The notes below the pieces were generated by a model. That model was not told the DNA's origin, did not search any database, and saw only the letters and a list, made by a program, of their open reading frames with translations. A stretch of 64,000 nt of DNA from Axinella damicornis (taxonomy: Eukaryota > Porifera > Demospongiae > Axinellida > Axinellidae), in the NCBI GenBank assembly GCA_963931865.1, contig OZ007509.1, forward strand, positions 4,221,531 to 4,285,530, given 5' to 3'. This document shows, piece by piece, positions 33,921 to 44,835 of this stretch; within the stretch, counting starts at the first letter, position 1, and each line of letters opens with the position of its first letter. Position numbers and translations under genes: made by a program.

Positions 33921-36044
33921 ATGTCAGACAAAAGTCTACGAACTCCCTACGGGCCGGAGAGAAGGCCATGGGTGGAGACGCTTTCGCCTATGGCCAGGTC
34001 GCCACACGACGGACGTCTGTTGGTGTCCGCACCAGCTGCAGACCCTTTACAGCTGGAGAGCTACAGCAGTGCGCGTGGCATCACTAACAGCTTCTACCAA
34101 GTCCCTTCCACCGGTCTTACGGAGGAGCAGCAGGCTAGGGCTCACAAGGAGACCGTCGCGTTCACTCGCGACCGCGCCAACGACTTGATTGGTTTCCAGG
34201 CCAACATGTCACTCGATCACCTTGAGGTGCTTAAAGAGTATCTTGGAACGCACCTCAACAACGTTGGTGACCCATTTCGCAACGGCAGCTACCTCGTCAA
34301 CACCAAGTGGATGGAGCGCAACGTGCTCGATTACTACGCGTCGCTATGGAACGCCAAGTGGCCGCATGACCCGAACGACAAGGACACCTATTGGGGGTAC
34401 GTGTTGACAATGGGGGCCACGGAAGGAAACCTGTACGGCTTGTGGAACGCACGCGACTACCTTTCTGGTAAATTTATGATGTCCGATACCCCACTCGAGG
34501 ATAGCGGAGACACAGCTCCACCTCCATCAGATTACGTTTACATGCAGGGTCGTTGCCCTCCCGACAACCCCAATGCCCTCACTCCTGTGGCCTTCTACTC
34601 TGAGGACGCCCACTATTCAATCTTCAAGGCATTGCAAGTGCTCAACTTTCCATCATTCTATGAAGTTGGAATCGAGAAATATCCCAACGAAAACCCCCTC
34701 GGGGGTCACTGGCCGAAACAGGTGCCTTCCAAAGGTGGAGATGCTGGACCGGGTTCAGTTGACATTGAGGCACTTGAGAAGCTAGTTGACTTCTTCAGCA
34801 GCAAGGGATACCCCATCCTAGGCATCTTCAATTATGGAACAACATTCAAAGGTGCCTACGATGATGTCAAGGCAGCAGGTGAATCACTTGTACGAATCCT
34901 CGAGAAAAATGGCATGCTCAATCGGAAGATCTTCTACAATCTGGACGACCCAAGCAAATACTTCACTCGACAGGGATACTGGTTCCATGTGGATGGAGCA
35001 CTTGGAGCCAGTTACATGCGTTTTGTGGAGATGGCCTATGAGAATGGCATGATCAAGGAAAAGCCAGGTCCCATATTTGACTTTCGGCTTGACTTTGTTT
35101 GCTCGATTGTTACTAGTGCACACAAGTGGATTGGGGCCCCTTGGCCATGTGGTGTTTACCTCACCAGGTCCAGCCTTCAACTGCTGCCTCCATCAGATAT
35201 CTCCTTCCTCGGAACCCCAGATACCACATTTGCCGGTTCCCGAAGTGGCATAAGTGTAGCTGCTCTGTGGACATACATCAGCACTCATTCCTACGAGAAG
35301 CAAGTGAAGAAAGCGGTACACACAATGGAGGTCACTGCATATGCAGAACAGAAGCTGAAAGAGCTCGGAACGGAGTTAAATCAGGATCTGTGGGTGACCC
35401 GTTCTCCCCTGTCACTGACGATACGCTTCAAGAAGGCAAGTGTGGAGGTGGTGAACAAATTCTCCCTCAGCAATCAAATCTTGTATGTTGACGGCCACCA
35501 ACGAGAGTACTCCCATATCTACATCATGGAAAGCATAGACAGGGACAAAGTTGACCGACTCGTTGAAGATCTTCGCAAACCGGGAGCATTCGAAGTTCCA
35601 GATTCCAGACTACGAGCAGTAATGAATCTGTATGTCTGTTGGAATGGTCAAGCAGTTTCCTTGAATATGCACATTGTTTGGAAGTGCAGCTGCATGCACT
35701 TCTATAGTATTTATACTTCTTCTAGTTAAGAAGGTTATCTCAATAGGCTTGAATGCGAACAGTTCTGTTGAACTGAATTCGAAAGAGCAGTTCTGTTGAA
35801 CAGTTACCTTGAACTAAGAAATTGACCTAGGTTATCTCAACAGGCCTGCTAGGTTTTCCTATTGGGGGGTAGGTAAAAGTAGGCTGCACTTGTGTGCTCA
35901 TTCCTTGAAACAGCCCTTCTCTTTTACAGTGGCCATGGTGTGGCGGCAGTTCATGAATTAATGCAAGCACAGACTGGAAGCGGGAAGACAAGTCTTGCAA
36001 AGCCCCTGCTATCCCATCGCCGTAGAAGCAACAACTTTATGTGA
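33921..36044 (+). CDS. PLP-dependent group II decarboxylase, copy 1 (with one intron)
   Basis: Exon 1 is 33921-35629 and exon 2 is 35930-36044, giving 607 aa. The fold is that of group II PLP decarboxylases, closest by pattern to bacterial- and plant-type histidine/serine decarboxylases. Landmarks are NNVGDPFRNGSY, YWGYVLTMGATEGNLYGLW, FYSEDAHYSIFKALQ, FNYGTTFKGAYDD, the PLP-aspartate segment FHVDGALGASY (Asp358), and the PLP-lysine segment SAHKWIGAPWPCGVYLTR (Lys402). It should decarboxylate an amino acid in the cytosol; the substrate cannot be read from sequence. Reading on past the donor would give NLYVCWNGQ and a stop at 35729. Splicing at GTATGT with ACAG restores the frame and a C-terminus (VAAVHELMQAQTGSGKTS to RRRSNNFM) almost identical to copy 2. 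ATG 33921 aligns with the copy 2 start. Confidence 0.8.
35630..35929 (+). mobile_element. 300-bp copy-specific intron made of repeat DNA
   Basis: This GT-AG interval is absent from the paralog, where the coding sequence runs straight through. Its 3' half, read in reverse, matches the element at 36276-36692 (CCTAG-AGGCCTGTTGAG, TAACCTAGGTCAA, TTTCTTAGTTC, GGTAACTG, then GAGCACACAAGTGCAGCCTA). Its last bases, CCCTTCTCTTTTACAG, are the terminal inverted repeat of that element and also serve as the splice acceptor. Near the insertion the host lost about 3 codons relative to copy 2. Confidence 0.65.
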
Positions 36045-36191
36045 CTACGGCTACGTGATTGAGAGCAAGAACAAGCTATCTGTTTTTTGTAGTACAGTAA
36101 TAGCTTGTGTGCCTGTGTGCCTGTGTACCTTAAACTTAAAGGATGGGTGCAATTACTTCCTTAGATAGATCTCTAATCACTTCCTTAGATA

Positions 36192-38085
36192 CCAGCAAAT
36201 CTACTGGGGCAGACGGTGTCTCTGCCAAAATGCTCAAATCCACTGCTCTGTTCATCGCTAAGAGTCTCACCAACACTACAAAAAGAGAAGGGTTGTTTTA
36301 ACCAGGCTGTGGTCACCTCACTTGCATCTCAGTGCCTCCTTGCATTGTCATCAAGGAATGAGCACACAAGTGCAGCCTACTTTGATCTCTATAGGATAAC
36401 CTAGTAGGCCTGTTGAGTTATATAACCTAGGTCAAGTTTCTTAGTTCCAGGTAACTGAAGAATGACTGAAGTGCGTCATCCAAGCAGATCATTTAGTACA
36501 CTTCTTGACCACTATAGGTCCTATATATGGGTAAACAATTAAGCTAAGTCACGTACCTATAATTACAAACCATTAGAAGTGAAGCTACACAACATTTGTG
36601 GCTGTGGGTACATCCTTTGATCACCACAGTGGAGGAGACATTGATATGGTGACCATCAGAGTCTGGTTAAAACAACCCTTTTCTTTTTACAGTGAAACTA
36701 TTTAACAAATCTCTAAGAAGCGACACTCTGTCTGGAAAGTTGCTCCAATTCTGAAGGGAGGTGACCTTGAAAATCCAGCCAACTACAGACCTATATCAAT
36801 TTTACCTATCCTAAGCAAACTCCTCGAGAAACACCTGCACGACCTCTTGTCTCATCACTTGAAAATTTTCTCGCCATTGTCAGAACACCAATGGGACTTT
36901 ACCTCAGGGAAATCCACGACCTCAGCTCTCATCTCGTATGCACACGATTGCCAAGAAGCACTTGATTGTGGGAACGAGTTGTGCTCAGTGTTTTTCGACC
37001 TGAGCGAAGCGTTTGATACTGTCCCCCATCAGCCTCTTCTTTCCAAACTTTTCCAACTCCAAGTCGATCCTTTCCTCATAAGATGGGTTAGTAACTACCT
37101 ATCCGATAGAACACAGTCAGTTGTACTAGGAGGTGTTCCATCTAACCCTTTACCTGTAGTCTCTGGTGTGCCCCAGGGATCTGTTCTTGGGCAACTGCTC
37201 TTCTTGATATATATCAATGGTGTCTCAGCCTCTGTAACAGACAGCAAGATCACCATATTTGCCGACGACATTGCTCTCTATAAAATCATTAGAAATCCTA
37301 GAGACTACACCCTGTTGCAAGGAGACATTACATCAGTATGCAGTTGGATAGCAGACAATCACCTTGTTCTGAATATTTTGAAATGCTGTTACATGGTCTT
37401 TTCTAGAAAACATCACCCAACCCTTCCAAATGCCCCGCTCTGTGCTGGAAATTCACACGCTCTCAACAAAAGAGATCATTACAAATACCTTGGGGTCAAC
37501 TTCTCATCAGATCTTACCTGGTCCTACCACATCAATACAATTTGCAAGAAAACTCGAAAACTAATAGGACTATTATACAGGAACTTTTATCAATTCTCGA
37601 ACCCCTCAACACTTTTGAAACTATACAAATCTCTGATTCGTCCTCATATGGAGTATGCCTGCGCGATATGGGACCCTCATCTTGAGAAAGACATCAAGTT
37701 GATAGAGGATGTACAGAAGTTTGCTTTGAGAGTTTGTTCAAAATCATGGAACTCAAATTATGAGTCTCTTCTCAGCTATTGCCACGTACCTACCTTAACC
37801 AACAGAAGAAAGGTCCTAAAGCTCTGTTTATTGTTTAACATCATGACTGGCAGGGTTGTCCACCCAAACAAACCTTTTGAAAGGACAATTGCCCACTATC
37901 CCAATCGAGATGCTAATGCCACCCAGCTGTCAGTACCTTTTGCAAGAACAAACAATTTTAAAAACTCCTACTTTCCCTCGACCACTGCTCTATGGAACTC
38001 TCTAAATTTTGACACCAGCTGCATCAGCTCCTTGACATCATTCAAACATGCGCTTTTCAAAGAGCTTGAATCGCCTGACTCTTGA
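36192..38085 (+). pseudogene. Non-LTR retrotransposon reverse transcriptase (5' truncated, interrupted)
   Basis: The main frame (about 36736-38085) encodes a reverse transcriptase of jockey/CR1/RTE-like non-LTR type. In order: VAPILKGGDLENPANYRPIS, FTSGKSTTSAL, VFFDLSEAFDTV, GVPQGSVLGQLLFLIYIN, catalytic IFADDIALY, WIADNHLVLN, YKYLGVNFSSDLTW and SLIRPHMEYACAIWDPH. An earlier RT piece (TSKSTGADGVSAKMLK) at 36192-36275 is cut off by a TIR element at 36276-36692, and a frame change follows. No endonuclease domain is visible. The non-coding 3' end runs to about 38310, with TTGACTC repeats and an A-rich tail. The copy lies in the 3' flank of decarboxylase copy 1, which resumes at about 38311. It is not an intact element. 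Confidence 0.85.
36276..36692. mobile_element. 417-bp TIR element inside the RT sequence
   Basis: The left end is CTACAAAAAGAGAAGGGTTG then TTTTAACCAGGCTGTGGTCACC. The right end is GGTGACCATCAGAGTCTGG then TTAAAACAACCCTTTTC and TTTTTACAG, its imperfect complement. Just inside both ends are the inverted pieces CTCAGTGCCTCC and its partner near GATCACCACAGTGGAGGAG. Related fragments occur at 29736-29840, about 33585-33690 and in the intron at 35630-35929. I could not define a target duplication. Confidence 0.65.
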
Positions 38086-38310
38086 CTCTTGACTCTTGTC
38101 TTCCTAAGTAACTTCTGCTATTGTCTGTGCATGCTTATGCATATCATATTTATATACATACATAACTATTGTGTAGTGTTTTGTCTTGTCTTTGTACAGG
38201 GTCCAAGATTAATATTAGCTCTCTTATATATGTAGCTATCTTCTTGTGACCTTTGCTGTTGTATAAACCTGTTTCCATAAAAAAATAAAAACTTAGTAAA
38301 AATAAAAATT

Positions 38311-40188
38311 ATGCAGAGTAGTCTATATCCACATTGTGGGAATTAATGACCCGAGACATTCTCAAAAGTGAGTGTCGACTAGCCTGCTGCCAGCAGTGTG
38401 GTCGCCACCCGAATGGATTCCAAGAATAGGTAACACACCTACAGAGTTCATATAATACTAGGGGCAAAAAAAATTTCCCCAAAAATTCTAGGGGATTTAG
38501 TGATGGCCTGTCACATTCCATGCACCTCACAAAAAACCTAAGAAACAAGGGGAAATGCCATTAACCAGCCTCAGTCCCATTCCATTTATTTAAAAAATGT
38601 AGAATTTAGGGATGGCATGGGACTGAGGCTGGTTAATGGCATTTCCCCTTGTTTCTTAGGTTTTTTGTGAGGTGCATGGAATGTGACAGGCCATCACTAA
38701 ATCCCCTAGAATTTTTGGGGGAAAATTTTTTGCCCCTAGTTTGTGCACTTTTTTGAGCGCATGAAATGTGTAGCTTATTAGTCATGGTATCACTTAGCCT
38801 CGTTAGGAAGGAGGCTAGGTATCACTGTAAGGGTACCCTGAGTCGCAGGAACTTATGTAGGAATTGGACTAGAGGAGTATCATTCATATGAGGAAGTTTG
38901 TGCCAGAAAAGGAACTATATCAGATCAAAGGGTAACTGTTTTTCACACTAAAGAGAGGTGCTAACAATAGTGTGAGGTAGCTGCATCTAGTACTGTATGT
39001 ATAGTAAAACTTCATTATGACAAACTACCCAAAAATGACGCACCTAAATAAGCTTGAAACCTTGTGAAACCAGTGCTACTCGAATCTATAAGCTGTAGGC
39101 TTCCTTGGGAGGGGCTGGCAAATGTGATGCAGTACTCTAGTAGACATAGCTACATAGCCAGTTTCTTTGGATAGGTATATACAAGAAGTGAAGTGCTTCA
39201 AGTACATTAAGTCTATTGGAGTGGTTGTAAGCCTTCATATATACTGCTGTTTTGACGGAACAGAACAATGGCTGAGTGTTGCATAACTAGTATGGTACAC
39301 TCAGCAGGAGCTATACATGACTGTGGTACCAGGGCCAACTTGTCAGCATTCAAATATCAACCTTGAATACCATTTTTAGGCATTTTAGTCCACTCTTTAC
39401 AGGGAAACAGTGTATGTGCCGGTCATCGAACTGCTAATTTCCCCACTATGGGTGTGAATAGCAATTTTCCTCCAACTTCCTCATATGAGAAGTTTCTCAT
39501 AATTATGGTCAAAAAATGCATTTTGTGTCACTAAATTAGTAATTTTACTGTTATCACAACTTTGTAAGTGCTATCCGCTTGAGATGCCCACTTCTTATGA
39601 AATCTTGAAATTGGGGAAACATAGCAACCAATTTGCAGAGTGCAGTGTCTATCATGTATACAACTGGTCTTTGAAGAAGAAGAAGAAGAAAACCGATTTT
39701 GGCGGTTTGGCGACTTTTTGGCGCGGTACTTTTGCGACGGTTATTCACGACACTGGGAGTCTTCTGGGCCAGGAAAACACTCGAAGACCAATAGTAAGTT
39801 GTCATAAAGGATTATTTGCCGCCCGTTTTTGAGATTTGGAGAGATTTAATTGGGAAGATTTTTTTGTATTAGCTTCAATTGCGTGTCCGTTGTATCCCTA
39901 CATATAAAGTCTACCGACTCTACCGACTCTATGATACCGACTCTATGATAATAAATACCTATAATTATCCGTCACACTGAAATTTCCGTCACACTTTTAA
40001 TTGCGTGGGGGCGCAACTGAACTTCGCACCTTACTGCACGCGCACTGGCCCACGAACCACGCCGCGTAATTATTGCGTATTGCAAGCAGGCAAAGACACT
40101 GCGCATGCGTATTCCTAGTTATTCCTAGTTATAAAGGTAAAGTCATACTAATATTTTGGTACTAGTAATTTTGCACCGCCGTACCACC
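38311..40188. other. Displaced 3' flank of decarboxylase copy 1, then intergenic
   Basis: From 38311 the sequence ATGCAGAGTAGTCTAT... through AAAAGTGAGTGTC and CCAGCAGTGTGGT matches the 3' flank of copy 2 (42145-42270), so the retrotransposon split this flank. A foldback at 38458-38739 follows. From 38740 to 40188 I see no gene. Homology with the 5' side of copy 1 starts only about 30 bp before the copy 2 ATG. Confidence 0.65.
38458..38739. repeat. 282-bp near-perfect palindrome (foldback element)
   Basis: The arms are about 115 bp each, from CTAGGGGCAAAAAAAATTTC, CCTAGAAT-type, GATGGCCTGTCACATTCCAT and CCTTGTTTCTTAGG through CCAGCCTCAGTCCCAT. They are matched on the right with very few differences around a loop of about 35 bp (TTCCATTTATTTAAAAAATG). 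Such arms would extrude as a cruciform. It has no coding capacity. Confidence 0.9.
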
Positions 40189-42021
40189 ATGTCCGACAGA
40201 AGTCTACGAACTCCCTACGGGCCAGAGAGAAAGCCATGGGTGGAGACGCTTTCGCCTATGGCCAGGTCGCCACATGACGGACGTCTGCTGGTGTCCGCAC
40301 CAGCTGCAGACCCTTTACAGCTGGAGAGCTACAGCAGTGCGCGCGGCATCACTAACAGCTTCTACCAAGTCCCTTCCACCGGTCTTACCGAGGAGCAGCA
40401 GGCCAGCGCTCACAAGGAGACCGTCGCGTTCACTCGTGACCGCGCCAACGACATGATAGGTTTCCAAGTCAACATGTCACTGGAGCACCTTGAGGTGCTT
40501 AAAGAGTATCTTGGAACGCACCTCAACAACGTTGGCGACCCATTTCGAAACGGCAGCTACCTCGTCAACACCAAGTGGATGGAGCGCAACGTGCTCGATT
40601 ACTACGCGTCGCTATGGAACGCCAAGTGGCCGCATGACCCGAACGACAAGGACACCTATTGGGGGTACGTGTTGACAATGGGGGCCACGGAAGGAAATCT
40701 GTACGGCTTGTGGAACGCACGCGACTACCTTTCCGGTAAATTTATGATGTCCGAGACCCCACTCGAGGATAGCGGAGACACAGCTCCACCTCCATCAGAT
40801 TACGTTTACATGCAGGGTCGTTGCCCTCCCGACAACCCCAATGCCCTCACTCCTGTGGCCTTCTACTCTGAGGACGCCCACTATTCAATCTTCAAGGCAT
40901 TGCAAGTGCTCAACTTTCCATCATTCTATGAAGTTGGAATCGAGAAATATCCCAACGAAAACCCCCTCGGGGGTCACTGGCCGAAACAGGTGCCTTCCAA
41001 AGGTGGAGATGCTGGACCGGGTTCAGTTGACATTGAGGCACTTGAGAAGCTAGTTGACTTCTTCAGCAGCAAGGGATACCCCATCCTAGTCATCTTCAAT
41101 TATGGAACAACATTCAAAGGTGCCTACGATGACGTCAAGGCAGCAGGTGAATCACTTGTACGAATCCTCGAGAAAAATGGCATGCTCAATCGGAAGATCT
41201 TCTACAATCTGGACGACCCAAGCAAATACTTCACTCGACAGGGGTACTGGTTCCATGTGGATGGAGCACTTGGAGCCAGTTACATGCGTTTTGTGGAGAT
41301 GGCCTATGAGAATGGCATGATCAAGGAAAAGCCAGGTCCCATATTTGACTTTCGGCTTGACTTTGTTTGCTCGATTGTTACTAGTGCACACAAGTGGATT
41401 GGGGCCCCTTGGCCATGTGGTGTTTACCTCACCAGGTCCAGCCTTCAACTGCTGCCTCCATCAGATATCTCCTTCCTCGGAACCCCAGATACCACATTTG
41501 CCGGTTCCCGAAGTGGCATAAGTGTAGCTGCTCTGTGGACATACATCAGCACTCATTCCTACGAGAAGCAAGTGAAGAAAGCGATACACACAATGGAGGT
41601 CGCTGCATATGCAGAACAGAAGTTGAAAGAGCTCGGAACGGAGATAAATCAGGACCTGTGGGTGACTCGTTCTCCCCTGTCACTGACGATACGCTTCAAG
41701 AAGGCAAGTGTGGAGGTGGTGAACAAATTCTCCCTCAGCAATGAAATCTTGTACGTTGATGGCCACCAACGAGAGTACTCCCATATCTACGTCATGGAAA
41801 ACATAGACAGGGACAAAGTTGACCAACTCGTTGAAGATCTTCGCAAACCGGGAGCCTTCGAAGTACCAGATTCCCGGCTACGAGCAGTTATGCATTGGAA
41901 GAGGCTGTTCCATAGTGTGGCGGCAGTTCGCGAATTAATGCAAGCACAGACTGGAAGCAGGAGGGCAAGTCTTGCAAAGCCCCTGCTATCCCATCGCCGT
42001 AGAAGCAACAACTTTATGTGA
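40189..42021 (+). CDS. PLP-dependent group II decarboxylase, copy 2 (intronless)
   Basis: One open exon encodes 610 aa. The protein is nearly identical to copy 1 through the whole catalytic region, with the same PLP residues (Asp358 in FHVDGALGASY, Lys402 in SAHKWIGAPWPCG). The C-terminus reads RAVMHWKRLFHSVAAVRELM then QAQTGSRRASLAKPLL and RRRSNNFM, so it has 3 residues more than spliced copy 1 at the intron site. Most differences are conservative or silent (for example NDLIGFQAN versus NDMIGFQVN), which suggests both copies are under selection. The whole ORF has no intron, unlike OAT and arylsulfatase in the same window. The ATG at 40189 sits in ACCACCATGT, a good start context; the open frame continues upstream only from a TTG. 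Confidence 0.88.
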   Translation: MSDRSLRTPYGPERKPWVETLSPMARSPHDGRLLVSAPAADPLQLESYSSARGITNSFYQVPSTGLTEEQQASAHKETVAFTRDRANDMIGFQVNMSLEHLEVLKEYLGTHLNNVGDPFRNGSYLVNTKWMERNVLDYYASLWNAKWPHDPNDKDTYWGYVLTMGATEGNLYGLWNARDYLSGKFMMSETPLEDSGDTAPPPSDYVYMQGRCPPDNPNALTPVAFYSEDAHYSIFKALQVLNFPSFYEVGIEKYPNENPLGGHWPKQVPSKGGDAGPGSVDIEALEKLVDFFSSKGYPILVIFNYGTTFKGAYDDVKAAGESLVRILEKNGMLNRKIFYNLDDPSKYFTRQGYWFHVDGALGASYMRFVEMAYENGMIKEKPGPIFDFRLDFVCSIVTSAHKWIGAPWPCGVYLTRSSLQLLPPSDISFLGTPDTTFAGSRSGISVAALWTYISTHSYEKQVKKAIHTMEVAAYAEQKLKELGTEINQDLWVTRSPLSLTIRFKKASVEVVNKFSLSNEILYVDGHQREYSHIYVMENIDRDKVDQLVEDLRKPGAFEVPDSRLRAVMHWKRLFHSVAAVRELMQAQTGSRRASLAKPLLSHRRRSNNFM

Positions 42022-43621
42022 CTACGGTTACGTGACTGAGAACAAAACTTTTTGGGCTTGCATGCATGTACCTAGCTATTGTAGTACAGTAATAGCTTGC
42101 GTGCCCATGTACATTAAACTTAAACTTAACGGATGGGTACAACCATGCAGAGTAGTCTATCAACATCCCACATGGTGAGAATATTACCCGATACATCATT
42201 GATTCGCAAAAGTGAGTGTCCACTAGCCTACCAGCAGTGTGGTTGCCAACTCCAAGAATCAGTATAACACAGCTGTAGTTATTAGCTTAATACCGGCCAT
42301 ATCTAGCTATGCTCATGGAATCCAAATTATGCAACCTTAAGCTTTAATAGGACATCAATAACGTCATGTCTCAAGGTCTACAGGTAACCGGCTTCCAAGT
42401 ATGTAGGGGGGAGGGGCTATTGTAAGGAAGCTTTTAGCATAAAGAGGCAAATTACTACTGAAGTGGTAGGTACCCTGTACAAAAACCTGAACAGACTGTG
42501 GGCTCAACTGTGGACTGCATGATGAATGGCTATGTACACCCCTGTTCATTCCACCTCTGCATGTGCTTCATCCATCCAATCTATTTCATCGTTGTCCAGA
42601 GTGCCACTACAACTGTATAGCTACCTTCCCTTAAAATAAGTAACTGTAGTTACCATGCCACCATATCCTGACACACAACCACATCGCCTGTTTGAAGATA
42701 TGACCTAGCTATACAACCCCACCGCAGGCACATTTTACCCTACTGGACTGTTATTATGTCCAATCATATGTGGCCTGTTATATTTCCATCTGGGAGAAGC
42801 TCACTGAGTAGTATCTCGGGAAAGGTATCAGGTGATCAATGAATGGTTGCACTTCTCTTGACAAAGGGTTTTGTGTTAAATTATCCATTTGTTTTTTCAT
42901 TGTATATACATATACCCTGCATGATGGTTACTTTACCTGTTGTCTTGTTCTCTCAGTACCCGGGTTTACCAAGCTAGGGCACCGTCCATCCCACCATGTA
43001 AAATGTAGTATGTGTACACGCACTGTGCAGTCACTGTGCTTGCTTCCCCTAGAGGTACATAATCTTCAGGAACTGCAAACTTTTAACAGTTAATGTGCTG
43101 GGAACAACATAAGCATAAGTAGCTATGGGCTATACACAGATTCTAATGGTGCATGAATTGAAGCCTCTCAAATACCAGTTACCAAGGTGTACTGCCTGAC
43201 TGTCTTGGTACTTATCAGGTATAGCTATCAAAAGCACCTATCTATAGGTAACCTACCCTTGCATGTTCCTATCAAAACCACCTTAAGTCAGTCCTCTGCT
43301 TAAGTCAGTCCTCTGCCATCTTCATACTAGCCTTGTTCCCAGGCTCCTCCCCAGCTTTTTGTGTACAGTAGCTATGTGACAAAAGCTGGAGAGGAGCCTG
43401 GCAAAGAGGCTACCTCATGCTGTGCAAGCAGATATGGCCCTCACCCGAGGAGATCTAAAGAGGAGTGGCTACCTTGGTTGCAGAGATAGCGGTTATTTTG
43501 GCATTGGAGACTTTGTTATTGCATATACATGTAGGCTGACAACAGAGTGCACTGCAGTGAAAGTTTTGAAGTATTGCTTTTGTCAGCTGAGTTATGGGAC
43601 GGTTCCGGATGGTTGTTTATT

Positions 43622-43792
43622 GTAGTACTCCGTCTCAAGATTGTATCCAAGGGATCCCTTGGTTACAATCTTGAGTACTCTGGTCTCAAGATTGTATCCA
43701 AGGATCCCTTGGATACAATCTTGAGTACTCTGGTCTCAAGATTGTATCCAAGGATCCCTTGGATACATGCAATCTTGAGACTGGAATACTAC
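43622..43792. repeat. Nested tandem palindromes
   Basis: Three head-to-tail copies of a near-perfect palindrome (CTCAAGATTGTATCCAAGGA paired with TCCCTTGGATACAATCTTGA) are joined by GTACTCTGGT. They sit within an outer inverted pair GTAGTACTCCGTCTC and GAGACTGGAATACTAC. The period is about 52 bp. The first copy has one extra G and the last has TGCA inserted. Confidence 0.9.
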
Positions 43793-44145
43793 AATCAACG
43801 ACTGAAGTTGCTATATCTACACAAGGGCTGGATAATGGCACAATCTGTGTATAGCACTTATATTATGTCTGTGGCCATCTAAGCAAACTTCCCAGCCTTT
43901 GTAGCACTAGCATACACATTGTTGGTGTACCAGTGTCAAATGCAGTTCTAAGAATCCTTGTTCCCAGGCTCCTCCCCAGCTTTTTGTGTACAGTAGCTAT
44001 GTGACAAAAGCTGGAGAGGAGCCTGAGTACTCTGGTCTCAATCCAATTGACAATGTTGCTAGGTAGCTGATGTAACAAGGGAAGTAGCTACTCCCCATGA
44101 ATGGCAATTCAGGCAACAAAATAATGCAATCGTCAAAACAACAGA

Positions 44146-44325
44146 TCCGGCATTCTAGTGATGGAAGCTTGACCAGATCGTCCGTAATCTGCTGAACTAG
44201 CTTGACCAGATTGTGATCGTCCATAATCTGCTGAACTAGCTTGACCAGATCGTGATCGTCCATTATCTGCTGATCGAACTAGCTTGACCAGATCGTGATC
44301 ATCCATAATCTGCTGAACTAGCTAT
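44146..44325. repeat. Minisatellite, ~45-48 bp unit, four copies
   Basis: The unit contains GAACTAGCTTGACCAGATCG followed by TGATCGTCCATAATCTGCT. Copies differ by small indels (for example GATC inserted in one). It is intergenic. Confidence 0.85.
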
Positions 44326-44835
44326 ATTGTGAGGAGATGGATCTAGCTACCTGCCATCACCAAAGAGCACAAAAGATCCTTAATTAGTCGTATAATAATT
44401 ATTATACTGGCACATATAAACCTGTACATGTGATACTAAGTTTGCACAGCTACATGTAGCCTGATTCCCAGTCTACTCTACATGGCCTGGGAACAAGGCT
44501 AAGGTACACGATGAGTTTTATGGGATGGCCATGCACTAAGACAATTTGGCTGTTTAGCTAGCTACATGTCATGATGTGTACCCGTAAGATTTGCTGATTT
44601 TAGTCATATTATAATCTGATGCATGCATAATTATGACAATTTGGTTGCTAGCTACATCTGCACGATATACCTACTTCTTATAGAGGACTTGCCTCAATCA
44701 TCCCCTTCCACAATGTATGCCAGCTAGCTATGACTGTAGTTTTAAGTCATGAACTGGAGTATTAATAGATGGGAATGAGACTTGTGTAACAAGCAGCTTA
44801 ATTTGGTAGACTGCGTGTTTCTTGAATTATAGACC

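Noticed and set aside
35630..35729. Decarboxylase copy 1 ending at the stop at 35729
   Set aside because: That tail has no match to copy 2, whereas splicing 35629 to 35930 restores the shared C-terminus in frame. The unspliced form remains possible as a minor product.
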